Shown piece by piece: positions 54,617 through 63,152 of a stretch of DNA of 64,000 nucleotides. How positions within the stretch are numbered: the first letter of the stretch is position 1; the number at the start of each line of letters is the position of its first letter. The position numbers and the translations under genes are program-made. The notes under the pieces were generated by a model. That model saw nothing but the letters and a program-made list of their open reading frames with translations, did no database searches and had not been told where the DNA came from. This stretch comes from Mesorhizobium loti (GTDB taxonomy: Bacteria > Pseudomonadota > Alphaproteobacteria > Rhizobiales > Rhizobiaceae), in NCBI GenBank assembly GCA_002356515.1, contig AP017606.1, forward strand, positions 124,001-188,000, given 5' to 3'.

Positions 54617-54642
54617 AAGCCCCGCTCGACCGAGCGGGGCTT
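54617..54642. terminator. 12-bp GC-rich hairpin terminator
   Basis: AAGCCCCGCTCG (54617-54628) pairs exactly with CGAGCGGGGCTT (54631-54642) across AC. It lies between the toxin-antitoxin promoter and the 3' end of the Cys-rich gene (ends 54816), so it can end transcription from that gene on the minus strand. The rest of 54442-54815 shows no supported gene. Confidence 0.7.
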
Positions 54643-54815
54643 CGTCATGCTCAGGCCTCCTCGCAATCGATCGAAGCGCCACGCACAATTGCGAGAGCCT
54701 CTCTACTAAGCTGCATCACGCTCGAAGAATCTGCGATGGCCAACTCCAGAAATGGATGAGCGGAAAGCGCGAATTGTCTGCCGAGACTATTAATCTCAGC
54801 GCCTCAGGTTGCGGA

Positions 54816-56855
54816 TCATTGCAAGGACCCAGATAACATGATCGCCCGCGAGGTCTCTGCAAATTCGGGCTTGATCGTGTGACCCAACAAAGGCTTGTCA
54901 GGGAAGCCCACGGTGAAAGAAAAGGAGATCGATTTCTGATTGTACCTGTAGTCCTTCAGTACTTCCGGAATGGCCGGTGCGAGGTTGAGGGTCATACCGT
55001 TGATTATCCCTGCGGGGATGGGGCAGGCCAGGGCGAAATTGATATTTTGCAGGATCAAGGATAAGGGGCTCGGATTGAAATGAAGGCTGACCGAGGTCTC
55101 GTCGAGCGTGGCTTCGTAGATAATCTTATCGGGAGAAGGTCTGCGCGCGAGTGACACTCGTATGGGGATCGATTGAGCTGGAATAGAAACGCTGATCGTC
55201 TTGTCCGCCGTCCATTCAAACGGACAGAGAACATGCCCGGCATCCAGGGGCACAAATTTAAAAGCTGCCTTGACCGACCCGGAACCTGAAGCGGTCATGT
55301 TCAAGGCGAGCGAGTTCATGGAATCCGCGAAATGAACGTCTTGAAAACAGACCTTGATCTCCCCAGGACCCGAAATATCCCCACTGACGTTAGCGAAGTT
55401 ACCCGTCTGCGACACGGTCTTCTCTGCCTGCTTGACAGCCTCACATCCAGCTTTTTTCGCGGTCTTTTCGACCTCGCAGAGCTGGCGTCTACCTTCCTTT
55501 TCAGCTTCACACTGCAACCGCTGGGCCTCGTATAGCTTGTTCTGCCCGGCTTTCGCTGCCTCACATACGCCGTCAATCACCGGCCCCAAAGCCACACAGG
55601 CAGAATAGCTCGCATCGTAGGCCGCATTCTGTGTCGCTTTCGCTCCTTCGCAGACAGGGTCGTTGACGCACACTCCAAGGGCACATTTCTTGCACTCTCG
55701 GGTGTCATGGTTGTGAGGGCAATCGCGGGCGCGCCGGCAGTCCCTGTCATCGTGCTGGGTGTCGCAGCGTTGATCCTGCCGGCATTCCTTCTCAGGCATG
55801 CAATTCATTTGCGATCCATTGGGGATCGGAATTTTTTTCTGGAAACTGTCGGCCATTGATCCCGAGGCATCGAGGCATGGCTGCGCTTGTGCGAATACAC
55901 TGTCGAGCGTTTGTGCGACGAGCTCTTTTCCTAGCGCTATCCAAACCCCTGCAGGCGCCGATGGGATGTCCAGACCGGCGCTGAGGCTCTTCATGATCGC
56001 GGCCCGGACCTCTTCGAATTTGCCGGAGGCAGAGCCCGGATTGGACAGAGGCTTGTCAATCGGCGTCAGTTGCATGAGCGCCACAAGCCGATCCCCATCA
56101 ATGAGCCATGCGGCCGGCCCCAGGCCAAGGGGACTCTTGATGTGATTTCCAGTCACTACGATCTTCAGATCCGGCGAATCCTTGATGTCCGGCTTGATGA
56201 CGGCCGAGGGATCGATCCCCTCCTGAAGCATCGGCGGAAGGGTTAAATCGAGCAGCGGCTTTTCGCTGACGGCCGAGGCCAAATTGTCGGCGTACCGGTT
56301 GAGCAGGAATGCGATCACCTCGCCGGCAGCGCTTGCATCCACGCTTCCCTCAATGGTGGCCTTGTCGATTTTCACCTCCCGGAGCGACGGAAGCAGGCGG
56401 ACCTGGATAGCGCGCTGCGGTCCCGACGTAAGCGTTGCGGCGGCCCCGAGAAAGAGGTTGATATGGCCCGCGATCTGCGGTTTCCATTTTTCGACCAGTG
56501 GTCGCTTGTCCGATCCCGGCGGGAGATCATCCGGCTTAAGTGTCACGTTGAAATCGGCGGTCAGGTGCAGGAGTTGTCGGTCGGTTGCAACTTCAAGTTT
56601 GCTGACGCCCCAGGATTTCACATTTTCAAAAGCGAGCTTCTTTATCGTGTCCGCGTCAACGCCCGCTGCTACGTTGGGTGCCGTCAGCGCAAGGAGGGCA
56701 GAAGCCGTGGAGTCAATAGCCGCCTGACGTTGTTGGTCCAGATTGACCGCTGGCCAGTGTTTATTCAACTCCGCCAGCAGCGGATCGCCTCGCAGGAAGA
56801 GGTAGAGGCCGCCTAGCGCGAGTAAAGCAATCACCACTCCGGCGACAATCTTCAT
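54816..56855 (-). CDS. large membrane-anchored protein with Cys-rich helical centre
   Basis: The 679-residue protein starts at ATG 56855 after GGGGGA and has one N-terminal helix (IVAGVVIALLALGGLYLFLR). Residues 30-330 are a beta/alpha lipid-binding-like region (LHLTADFNVTLKPDDLPPGS and IQVRLLPSLREVKIDKATIE). Residues 340-480 carry about 20 Cys in two styles. First is a compact cluster (CMPEKECRQDQRC, ECKKCALGVCVNDPVC). Then come helical repeats with A/E-x-C-E (VCEAAKAGQNKLYEAQRLQC, then EAEKEGRRQLCEVEKTAKKA). Residues 500-679 are another beta-rich domain. The two outer domains faintly suggest a TULIP-like tandem. No family is recognised. Periplasmic exposure would oxidise the Cys. Confidence 0.75.
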   Translation of the reverse strand: MKIVAGVVIALLALGGLYLFLRGDPLLAELNKHWPAVNLDQQRQAAIDSTASALLALTAPNVAAGVDADTIKKLAFENVKSWGVSKLEVATDRQLLHLTADFNVTLKPDDLPPGSDKRPLVEKWKPQIAGHINLFLGAAATLTSGPQRAIQVRLLPSLREVKIDKATIEGSVDASAAGEVIAFLLNRYADNLASAVSEKPLLDLTLPPMLQEGIDPSAVIKPDIKDSPDLKIVVTGNHIKSPLGLGPAAWLIDGDRLVALMQLTPIDKPLSNPGSASGKFEEVRAAIMKSLSAGLDIPSAPAGVWIALGKELVAQTLDSVFAQAQPCLDASGSMADSFQKKIPIPNGSQMNCMPEKECRQDQRCDTQHDDRDCRRARDCPHNHDTRECKKCALGVCVNDPVCEGAKATQNAAYDASYSACVALGPVIDGVCEAAKAGQNKLYEAQRLQCEAEKEGRRQLCEVEKTAKKAGCEAVKQAEKTVSQTGNFANVSGDISGPGEIKVCFQDVHFADSMNSLALNMTASGSGSVKAAFKFVPLDAGHVLCPFEWTADKTISVSIPAQSIPIRVSLARRPSPDKIIYEATLDETSVSLHFNPSPLSLILQNINFALACPIPAGIINGMTLNLAPAIPEVLKDYRYNQKSISFSFTVGFPDKPLLGHTIKPEFAETSRAIMLSGSLQ

Positions 56856-56908
56856 AGCATCCCCCGTGTCCTACGGCCGTGCAAAGGCTAACACGGGTGT
56901 TCGAACGC

Positions 56909-56925
56909 TTGTGTGACATTCACGC
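56909..56925 (-). promoter_or_regulatory. 17-bp shared upstream element (site 2)
   Basis: TTGTGTGACATTCACGC is identical to 32056-32072 and lies 54 bases before the Cys-rich protein gene, against 57 bases in the first case. The rest of 56856-57193 holds no supported gene; it also contains the promoter of the divergent membrane protein gene. Confidence 0.6.
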
Positions 56926-57193
56926 CAGCACGGGTATAGGGATCGGAGGTGTCGGGTAGGGGGCTCACGCTTTGCCTCAGTTATACAAGGTCGATTGCCG
57001 ACGTGGTTAGGCTGCTGGCGGCAAGCGGCGGACGGTAGAATGTTGACGCGTCGCGCCTTTGGCCGGCAAGTCCCCAGTCGAACATATTCGAAACGTATTG
57101 CGACCAGAGATTGTTGTCAGGGTTCGGGCGGCGTAGCCTGCAGTTTCGCTGGACGCAATAAAGCCAGCCGTACTGCATGCAAGGGCCCCTGTT

Positions 57194-57826
57194 ATGCTGC
57201 CATTGGCAAGACTGTGGACGTGGATCGGCAACCTGTTCATCCCCTTGGCCATCGGCTGGGCCGTCTATGTGCGGGGCGGCCTGACGGAGAAGCCGCCTCC
57301 TGAAGGAGTGCTGGTCTCCCGTGCCTATTGGGGTCTGCTGGTCACGCTGATCGTAGCTGCCGCGCTGATGTGGACACTGGCGTTCTACGTGCAGATCGCA
57401 AAGCGCAAGAACGCGCTGCTCCTGGTGCCGCCAAATACGACATTCGAAGACGAGGCGGTCCGAAGCCGCATCATCTCATGGGCCACGGTGTGCGCCTTTG
57501 CGCTCGCGGTGTCGTTGGCGCTCATAGTGTTTGGCGTCCGTTATGGGGAAAGCCAAATCCATCGCTGGGATGATCCGCTAGCCCTGCAAGGTGATTTCTT
57601 GGGAAGTCGGACAAAGGCTTATGCGCTTGGCTGCCCGAAGCAGCCCTGCTTCGCCATCGGGCAGCGGATAGATGGAGCGAACAGCCCGATATTTGGTGTA
57701 AATGAGTATATTCTCTACGTCTCCGATGGCGGACTCGTTGTCGTCGTCTTACTAATAGTCGCCGGTGGTGTGGCGTTAATACGTGCTAATACATACCAGC
57801 CGCCGCCAGCTCTATTCGAGTTTTGA
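57194..57826 (+). CDS. four-helix membrane protein, unknown function
   Basis: The 210-residue protein has helices near residues 8-27 (TWIGNLFIPLAIGWAVYV), 44-66, 95-117 and 178-198 (GGLVVVVLLIVAGGVALI). A soluble loop lies between the third and fourth with two Cys (GCPKQPCFAIG). It is divergent from the Cys-rich protein and may share its regulation. No family is recognised. Confidence 0.7.
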   Translation: MLPLARLWTWIGNLFIPLAIGWAVYVRGGLTEKPPPEGVLVSRAYWGLLVTLIVAAALMWTLAFYVQIAKRKNALLLVPPNTTFEDEAVRSRIISWATVCAFALAVSLALIVFGVRYGESQIHRWDDPLALQGDFLGSRTKAYALGCPKQPCFAIGQRIDGANSPIFGVNEYILYVSDGGLVVVVLLIVAGGVALIRANTYQPPPALFEF

Positions 57827-58293
57827 GATTTGTCTCCAGCGCATTTTGCCCGACACAAGGAGGATTGCAGGGGCCGCGTGCCGCGGCTATTTCCGCTTCG
57901 AAGTGAAGGCCCACGAGTGCGATCCCGGGTACGTCGAACTCGAACGCTCTCGAGTTGCCGCAAGAGTGGCGGTCGCGGGCGAGAGGAATGGAACGTGGAG
58001 CATATATGTCGTCCATGTGACCGCCCTCGAGGCATCGTTCACGGGCCTCTGAGCCAGCTCTTTCAATTAGACCGGCATCGGCGAGATCCGCCGGTGTCGC
58101 ACTGCCGTCCACCACCGACATCTTTCGGTCATAAAAGCGCTCACCGTAGCTCGTCGAAATGGCGGCGCGAATGCGGGAATTCTATGACCATACCGGCCGG
58201 CGTCTTAACGTCGGCGACGTGTCGCTCCCCCTTCAACTGGCCGAGGAGTCCAATCTCCTGCCAATGAACCGGATAGCGAGGCCGCCGCCGCGA
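57827..58293. other. intergenic, no confident gene
   Basis: Open frames exist on both strands and none is convincing. A plus-strand frame near 57870-58050 reads YFRFEVKAHECDPGYVELER and looks partly coding, but has no good start. It could be a remnant or part of an attachment region next to the recombinase gene. Confidence 0.3.
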
Positions 58294-59277
58294 TCAGATG
58301 AGAATCCGCTCAACCTCATCGAGTGTCACATCATCGCTCCGTCGGTCGTAGAGCTGCGTCGTTGTGGTGGTGGAATGGTTTGCCATGTCTCGCGCCTTTT
58401 CCAAGGTCCCGCCATTCTTGAGGTAAGCCGTGATGCCGGTGCCTCGCATGCTGTGGTTTCCGATCGTCGCCATGCTAATGGCTTGCGCACGCCGGCGCAT
58501 CATCTGATAGGCGCCGGGCTGCGTGATGGGTTTGCCTGTCGTGATCCATCCCTTGTCGTCGCCGCTAGTGCGACGCGGGCAGCTGGGGAACAGGGCGGCC
58601 TTCGGATCGTCACGGAGCCCACTGGCCTCAAGCCAGGCATCGAGCGCTGCTTCCAGCGTGTGATGGCAAGGCATTTCATGCTCCTTGCCGCCCTTTTCAT
58701 GCAGCCGCACCCATAGCCGCCGTTGACGCTGGAACACGTCGCCCACTTTCATGCTTTCGCATGCCCCGATCCGTGAGAACGCGAAGATCATCAAGGCAAT
58801 GAGCGCCCGATCGCGAACGCCAAGAAGGGTGCTGGTGTCGATGCTGTCGAGCAACGCGCGCGCCTCGTCCGCATCGAGGATCGGCGTCTTGCCGCGCCGC
58901 TGCGAATGCCGTGGCGGCCTCACCGACAAGGCAGGGTTCGCCGCAATGATCTGCCCGGTCACCAGCCAATCGAACAGCCTGCGTATTGCCGACACATGCC
59001 GCTTCGCCGTCGGCGCCGCGTGGCTCTTCGTCAGCAGCTCGACATAGGTGGCAACATGCAACGTGTGGATCTCGGTGATGTCGCGCACGCCCTGCGCCTG
59101 GCACCAGTCGAGAAACTGGCCGACATCCTTGCTGTAGGCGCGGCGGGTGTTCGGATTGCGGATATGGGCGGTGAAGAATTCGAGGAAGCGCCAGCGGGCG
59201 CGCTCGCCGACGGCGGCGACCAGGGCGGGAACGGACGGGATGGAAACCGCGACGAGCTCGTTCATGGCTGACCCCAT
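58294..59277 (-). CDS. tyrosine recombinase / site-specific integrase
   Basis: The 327-residue protein has a SAM-like core-binding domain (NTRRAYSKDVGQFLDWCQAQ, AAPTAKRHVSAIRRLFDWLV) and a catalytic domain. Its active-site set is visible: Arg in FSRIGACESMKVGDV near residue 170, Lys in RLHEKGGKEHEMP, His-x-x-Arg in NHSMRGTGITAYL near 278, His in MANHSTTTTT and Tyr in QLYDRRSDD near 312. It looks active. ATG 59277 lies inside the HEPN-type gene, a 16-base overlap. It could integrate the element, resolve dimers or rearrange DNA locally. Confidence 0.92.
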   Translation of the reverse strand: MGSAMNELVAVSIPSVPALVAAVGERARWRFLEFFTAHIRNPNTRRAYSKDVGQFLDWCQAQGVRDITEIHTLHVATYVELLTKSHAAPTAKRHVSAIRRLFDWLVTGQIIAANPALSVRPPRHSQRRGKTPILDADEARALLDSIDTSTLLGVRDRALIALMIFAFSRIGACESMKVGDVFQRQRRLWVRLHEKGGKEHEMPCHHTLEAALDAWLEASGLRDDPKAALFPSCPRRTSGDDKGWITTGKPITQPGAYQMMRRRAQAISMATIGNHSMRGTGITAYLKNGGTLEKARDMANHSTTTTTQLYDRRSDDVTLDEVERILI

Positions 59278-60083
59278 GCGTCAAATCGTCGAAGCAGGAG
59301 GGCGGCCGTCAAGAGCACGATGTGTAGCCGAAACGTACTGTCGTCGGGTTCCGAGAGCCCCGGATGCGATCCCGCCGGCGCCAGCCGCTTGAACAGGCCA
59401 TTGAGGAATCCCCGGCCGTCATTGTCCCATTCGTTCAGAGGAATGCTCAGAAAACCCGCTGCTGCCAGCTTGGTCCGCTTTGGCTGACCACTGCCCAATC
59501 CCGATGCGGACGGATCGATCTTCTCCGCCATTTCGTCGAGCACCGAGTCCAGAAAGCTGCGCAGTTGCGCATTCGCGCTGGCCCATTGACCTCGTGCGTG
59601 AGCATCGAGCGCCTGGTCCAGATGCCCCTTCGCGGTGGCGAAGCCATATTTTTCAAGCAGGACCGTCATCTCGGACTGAACCTGTGGCATGCCTATATCC
59701 TCTGGCAAGGTGCGGCGCAGCTTGCCTTCCAAGACGACATAGTCGTCCTGTGCTAACGCATGCTTCAGCGGCACATACACAGGGTGAAGCGTGACGGGTT
59801 CATCCCACGGGAATTCCGGCTCTTCGGACGGCATGTGCCGGACCGCTCTTTCAACCAGAACGTTTTCCAGCAGGCCGCCATCGACCGGCTGTTCCGGGTT
59901 AGCATCCACGAACGCCTTTAGGTCATTCATGCGCTTCTTGACGCTGAAGCCGTCGCCACGAAGATCGCGATAGACGTCCGGCCCGAATTCGATAAACAGC
60001 GCACTGGTTTCGGCCTGCGTTGAAACCGATTCCAGAACGTCGATCGCCGCGATCACCGTGCGACGGGAAAAAAGCGCCTTCAT
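59262..60083 (-). CDS. HEPN/Abi C-terminal-like protein
   Basis: The 273-residue protein has an N-terminal region of unknown type (TVIAAIDVLESVSTQAETSA, FIEFGPDVYRDL). The C-terminal helical region resembles abortive-infection C-terminal/HEPN domains: HLDQALDAHARGQWASANAQ, LRSFLDSVLDEMAEKI, then FKRLAPAGSHPG and LHIVLLTAALLLRRF. Arg 233 and His 240 give an R-x6-H motif, as in HEPN ribonucleases. Start ATG 60083 is 15 bases from a perfect palindrome. Coupling to the recombinase gene suggests one functional unit. An RNA-cleaving defence role is inference. Confidence 0.65.
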   Translation of the reverse strand: MKALFSRRTVIAAIDVLESVSTQAETSALFIEFGPDVYRDLRGDGFSVKKRMNDLKAFVDANPEQPVDGGLLENVLVERAVRHMPSEEPEFPWDEPVTLHPVYVPLKHALAQDDYVVLEGKLRRTLPEDIGMPQVQSEMTVLLEKYGFATAKGHLDQALDAHARGQWASANAQLRSFLDSVLDEMAEKIDPSASGLGSGQPKRTKLAAAGFLSIPLNEWDNDGRGFLNGLFKRLAPAGSHPGLSEPDDSTFRLHIVLLTAALLLRRFDAWGQP

Positions 60084-60097
60084 CGGCCCCCCAGATG

Positions 60098-60123
60098 CTT
60101 ATGATAAAATAGGTTATCATAAG
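60098..60123. promoter_or_regulatory. perfect 10-bp inverted repeat upstream of HEPN-integrase operon
   Basis: CTTATGATAA (60098-60107) and TTATCATAAG (60114-60123) are exact complements around AATAGG. The site is AT-rich in a GC-rich setting and 15 bases before the HEPN start. It is a good operator for a dimeric repressor. Confidence 0.75.
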
Positions 60124-60175
60124 CTATGCTGGCCGAGCAAACAAGACATCGCCAGGCTTTCGATGCGCGCGACCG

Positions 60176-62503
60176 TCACTTTATCGTCTGGCCCCTGGTT
60201 GCCTGCACTTGGGCTTTTTCAGCCTCCATGTCGCGCAGCAGCTTTTCCTGCTCCAAGCGCAGCTTTGCAATCGCATCGGTCTGCAGCAGCGACTGCGGCA
60301 GCTTGTGTGTGGGATGATTGGCGAGCACACGCGAAGCCTCAGCGGCGGCCGCGGCCTCGCGCACCTCGCGGGCGGCGGACCGCTGCGCGCCCGCGACGAT
60401 GGCCCGATCCGCACCAAGCTCGCGATGCGACGCCGGGTCGATCCCGCCACGGGCCTCCTGCCGGCGCTCCGCCTCGACGGCGCGATCGACAATCCGTTCT
60501 GCCGAGACGGCCTCGCGCTGTTCCTTCAGGCTGACCTGTTGCGCCCGCGCGATCAGGCGATCGGAGTTGACCCCGGTCATCGCCTCGATTTCGGGGCGCG
60601 ACAGTTGCTGCGCGCCGCGCTCCTGCGCGCGCTGCAGATCGATTCTGTTGGCGAGTGTCTCAAGGTAGCGTGCCGATGCCTCTCGAAACCGCTGCTTGGT
60701 CTCCCCATCGAGGAGATCGCTCGTGCGCGAAACCGCCTCGTTCATGAGCCGAAGATCCTTCGTCATCTGCTTTGATGTGACCGCCATGCCATCAGTCTCC
60801 TTCGTAAGATGATCAACCCGTTTCCCAATCATGTGCAGGACGTTGCCCAACGTATGCGCCATCGCCAGTCGCTCGAACATGTGCTTGGCCAGTGCGTTGT
60901 CCGGACGCTCGCGCGCGACAGTTCGCCAGGCGGCGACGCTTTCGGTGACCGCGCGACGATCGGGCTCCGAGGCCGGAAGCTTGATGGGGTTCGCCCGAGC
61001 GACACGGATCCGGTTCCTGGCATTGTCGATGAGCCGCTGGTTGGCAGGGTCTGTCGCATAAGCGCGGTCACGCGCTTCCCGCGCCGGCCGCGGCCGCTCG
61101 GCCACGCCGACGATCGCCTTGTCCTTCGGACCGTAACTCTGCGACGATGCCCGTTCCTTCGCCGAGGTGGCGACGATTTTCAGCCCATGTGCCTGGGCAT
61201 GCCGGGCGTACACCGCGCGCCATTCGCGGAACGTCTCACGGCCCGGATGGATCTTCTGCCCGAATTCGCTTTTCACGGTGATGATGGCGTGGGCATGGAT
61301 ATGGCCGTCGGCTTGCCTGTCGGTGTGAACGCCAAACATGAACTTGTGGTTGGCGAATCTGTCATGCAGAAACGCGCGGACGGCGTCGGTCAGGGCCGCG
61401 ACGTCCGCACCGGTCTTCGCCGAGATGATCAGGTGCATCGTGTCGCGCGCGGATTGCGACCGCAGCGACGGTCCCCATTCCCGCGCCGCGACGCGCGCAT
61501 CGGCGACGTTCGACAAAACCTTGCCACGATCGTCGATGGCGGCGCCCTTCTCGATCAGCTTGTTCAGTCGAAAGGTCACGCCGTCTCTCCCGTGGCTGCT
61601 GGGGCTCGGATCAACGCCGATGCCATGCGTCGCATGGCCGGTCGCCACCTCGATGCGCGCCTTCACAGCCGCCTCGGATCGGCTATCGAGCCGGCGTCGC
61701 GCGAGGCCAAGCTCGGCATTGCCAACCCGTTCCTCCCGGACTCGAAACCGCTCCTTGGAGGATCCCGCCATCGCCACAACGAGCCGCGCCTCCAGCTCGC
61801 CCGAGGCTGTCGCATCGAGACGATAGGCATGACGATGGCCCTCGAACCCGGCAGCAATCGCCTTCTCATAAGTCTGTCGCCCAGCCGGTGTGTCGGGCAC
61901 GCCGTGAAGCTTAAGGCGCATGGCAGCGACGTCCTGGCTCTCCGCCCGCTTCGCGAAACTCTTCGCCCAGAGCTTGATTTCGTCGGCGACAGCCGCACGA
62001 TCCCCAAGCATGCGACCATCGTGGGTCTCGAGCGCGACCTCCTCGCGCTGCACATACTGGCCTGTTGCCGTCGCGCGCGCGACGCCCCGGGCGTAGGACA
62101 CCACTTTGATGACCGCCGGCTGGTAGCCCGCCGCCAGCTGCCGGGCGCGGCCGAGAGCCCTACGCCCCCGCGCTCCGCCACGGCTCGAAAGATTTCCAGC
62201 GATCGGCGCCGCCGACGAGCCAGATCCGCTGTTCCCCGCCAGCCCGCCGGCGCCTCGCCTGGCCGTCACCGGCAGAAACCGACGCCGCTCCTCGTCCTGG
62301 CCGCCCGAGATCGTCGTTCCCCGAATGTCTGCCTGAGACGACGGACCTGGTGGCGGCGAATCCCGCTTGGCTTTCGGTTGGCGCTCCTCGTCAAGCGGCA
62401 GCGGTCGCCGTGGCCGCCGGCGTTCCTCGCGTGCCGTTTCGACGGCCCGCCGCGCCGCGTTGACCTGCTCAAGCCACCATCCGATGTCATCCGCCCGGCT
62501 CAA
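60176..62503 (-). CDS. conjugative relaxase (VirD2/MobP-like HUH nuclease)
   Basis: TTG 62503 overlaps the mobC stop (TTGA), giving about 775 residues beginning MSRADDIGWWLEQVN. A long charged N-terminus precedes the catalytic part. The HUH metal site is seen near residue 400: FMFGVHTDRQADGHIHAHAI, with His-x-His-x-His. Upstream, MHLIISAKTGADVAALTDAV is the usual first strand and helix. The C-terminal 300 residues are helical and Gln/Arg-rich, ending with KAQVQATRGQTIK. It nicks at oriT and pilots the strand to VirD4. An earlier block (residues 180-290) looks like a degenerate copy of the same fold. Confidence 0.9.
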   Translation of the reverse strand: MSRADDIGWWLEQVNAARRAVETAREERRRPRRPLPLDEERQPKAKRDSPPPGPSSQADIRGTTISGGQDEERRRFLPVTARRGAGGLAGNSGSGSSAAPIAGNLSSRGGARGRRALGRARQLAAGYQPAVIKVVSYARGVARATATGQYVQREEVALETHDGRMLGDRAAVADEIKLWAKSFAKRAESQDVAAMRLKLHGVPDTPAGRQTYEKAIAAGFEGHRHAYRLDATASGELEARLVVAMAGSSKERFRVREERVGNAELGLARRRLDSRSEAAVKARIEVATGHATHGIGVDPSPSSHGRDGVTFRLNKLIEKGAAIDDRGKVLSNVADARVAAREWGPSLRSQSARDTMHLIISAKTGADVAALTDAVRAFLHDRFANHKFMFGVHTDRQADGHIHAHAIITVKSEFGQKIHPGRETFREWRAVYARHAQAHGLKIVATSAKERASSQSYGPKDKAIVGVAERPRPAREARDRAYATDPANQRLIDNARNRIRVARANPIKLPASEPDRRAVTESVAAWRTVARERPDNALAKHMFERLAMAHTLGNVLHMIGKRVDHLTKETDGMAVTSKQMTKDLRLMNEAVSRTSDLLDGETKQRFREASARYLETLANRIDLQRAQERGAQQLSRPEIEAMTGVNSDRLIARAQQVSLKEQREAVSAERIVDRAVEAERRQEARGGIDPASHRELGADRAIVAGAQRSAAREVREAAAAAEASRVLANHPTHKLPQSLLQTDAIAKLRLEQEKLLRDMEAEKAQVQATRGQTIK

Positions 62504-62916
62504 GAGCGACCGTCCTGCGATGGTGCAAGCTTCGCGGCACGTCGAAGCCTGGAGCCATAGGCGACCGTCATCTCGGTGAGTTCCGCGTTGATCGTCTCGA
62601 TCACCTCGTGCAAGCCGCGCCACACCGGCTCCGTGTCCTCGATGGGCACGGCCTGGCCACGATGGATCGCTCTCAAGACCTGGGAGAGATTGCGCCCGAC
62701 CATGCGGACTTGGTTGGCGAGATCCACGATGACGACGGTGTTCTCGGCGGAGAGCGCCGGCCCGGCCTGCACCGACGCCCGGATCAACCGCCGTACCACC
62801 TCGGCCTTCGGCAGGCCGAACAGCGCGACAGCCTCCTGAAGCCGCTGCTCATCGGATTCCGACAGCTCCGTGCGGAGCCTGGGCTTGCGTCTCGGCAATG
62901 CAGCGGAACCGGCCAA
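62500..62916 (-). CDS. mobC: MobC-like relaxosome accessory protein
   Basis: TTG 62916 is the start: GAGGAGG lies six bases upstream and no ATG is in frame. The 138-residue protein has an RHH-like head (RTELSESDEQRLQEAVALFG, then LPKAEVVRRLIRASVQAG) and the MobC block NQVRMVGRNLSQVLRAIHRG. It helps the relaxase to bind and melt oriT. The oriT probably lies within 62917-63150 or nearby, but I cannot place the nick site. Confidence 0.85.
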   Translation of the reverse strand: MAGSAALPRRKPRLRTELSESDEQRLQEAVALFGLPKAEVVRRLIRASVQAGPALSAENTVVIVDLANQVRMVGRNLSQVLRAIHRGQAVPIEDTEPVWRGLHEVIETINAELTEMTVAYGSRLRRAAKLAPSQDGRS

Positions 62917-63041
62917 GGCCGTCCTCCTCTTCCTTTAACGGCCGGCGGACCTCAGGGCTCGCCGGCAGGCAACGCGCATCAGCGCCATGGCTGCGTCCAG
63001 CAGCCTCCCCGGTTTTGGCCCACAAACCGGTATCTTGTCAA

Positions 63042-63060
63042 CCAATATCTATTATACTGA
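63042..63060. promoter_or_regulatory. AT-rich operator-like site D (mobC-relaxase)
   Basis: CCAATATCTATTATACTGA matches the perfect T4SS site (40390-40408) at 15 of 19 positions and lies 126 bases before mobC on its promoter side. Confidence 0.55.
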
Positions 63061-63152
63061 ACTTTCCCGACTGGAGAGAGCCGCCCCCTGACTGCTCCTG
63101 CCCCACGCAGGGCCGCGATCCCCCGACACCGGGCTATTCCCACTCGCTGTTT

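Noticed and set aside
60809..62560. Long open frame of 583 codons on the plus strand
   Set aside because: It lies antisense to the relaxase and mobC, has a composition dictated by their codons, and shows no motif.
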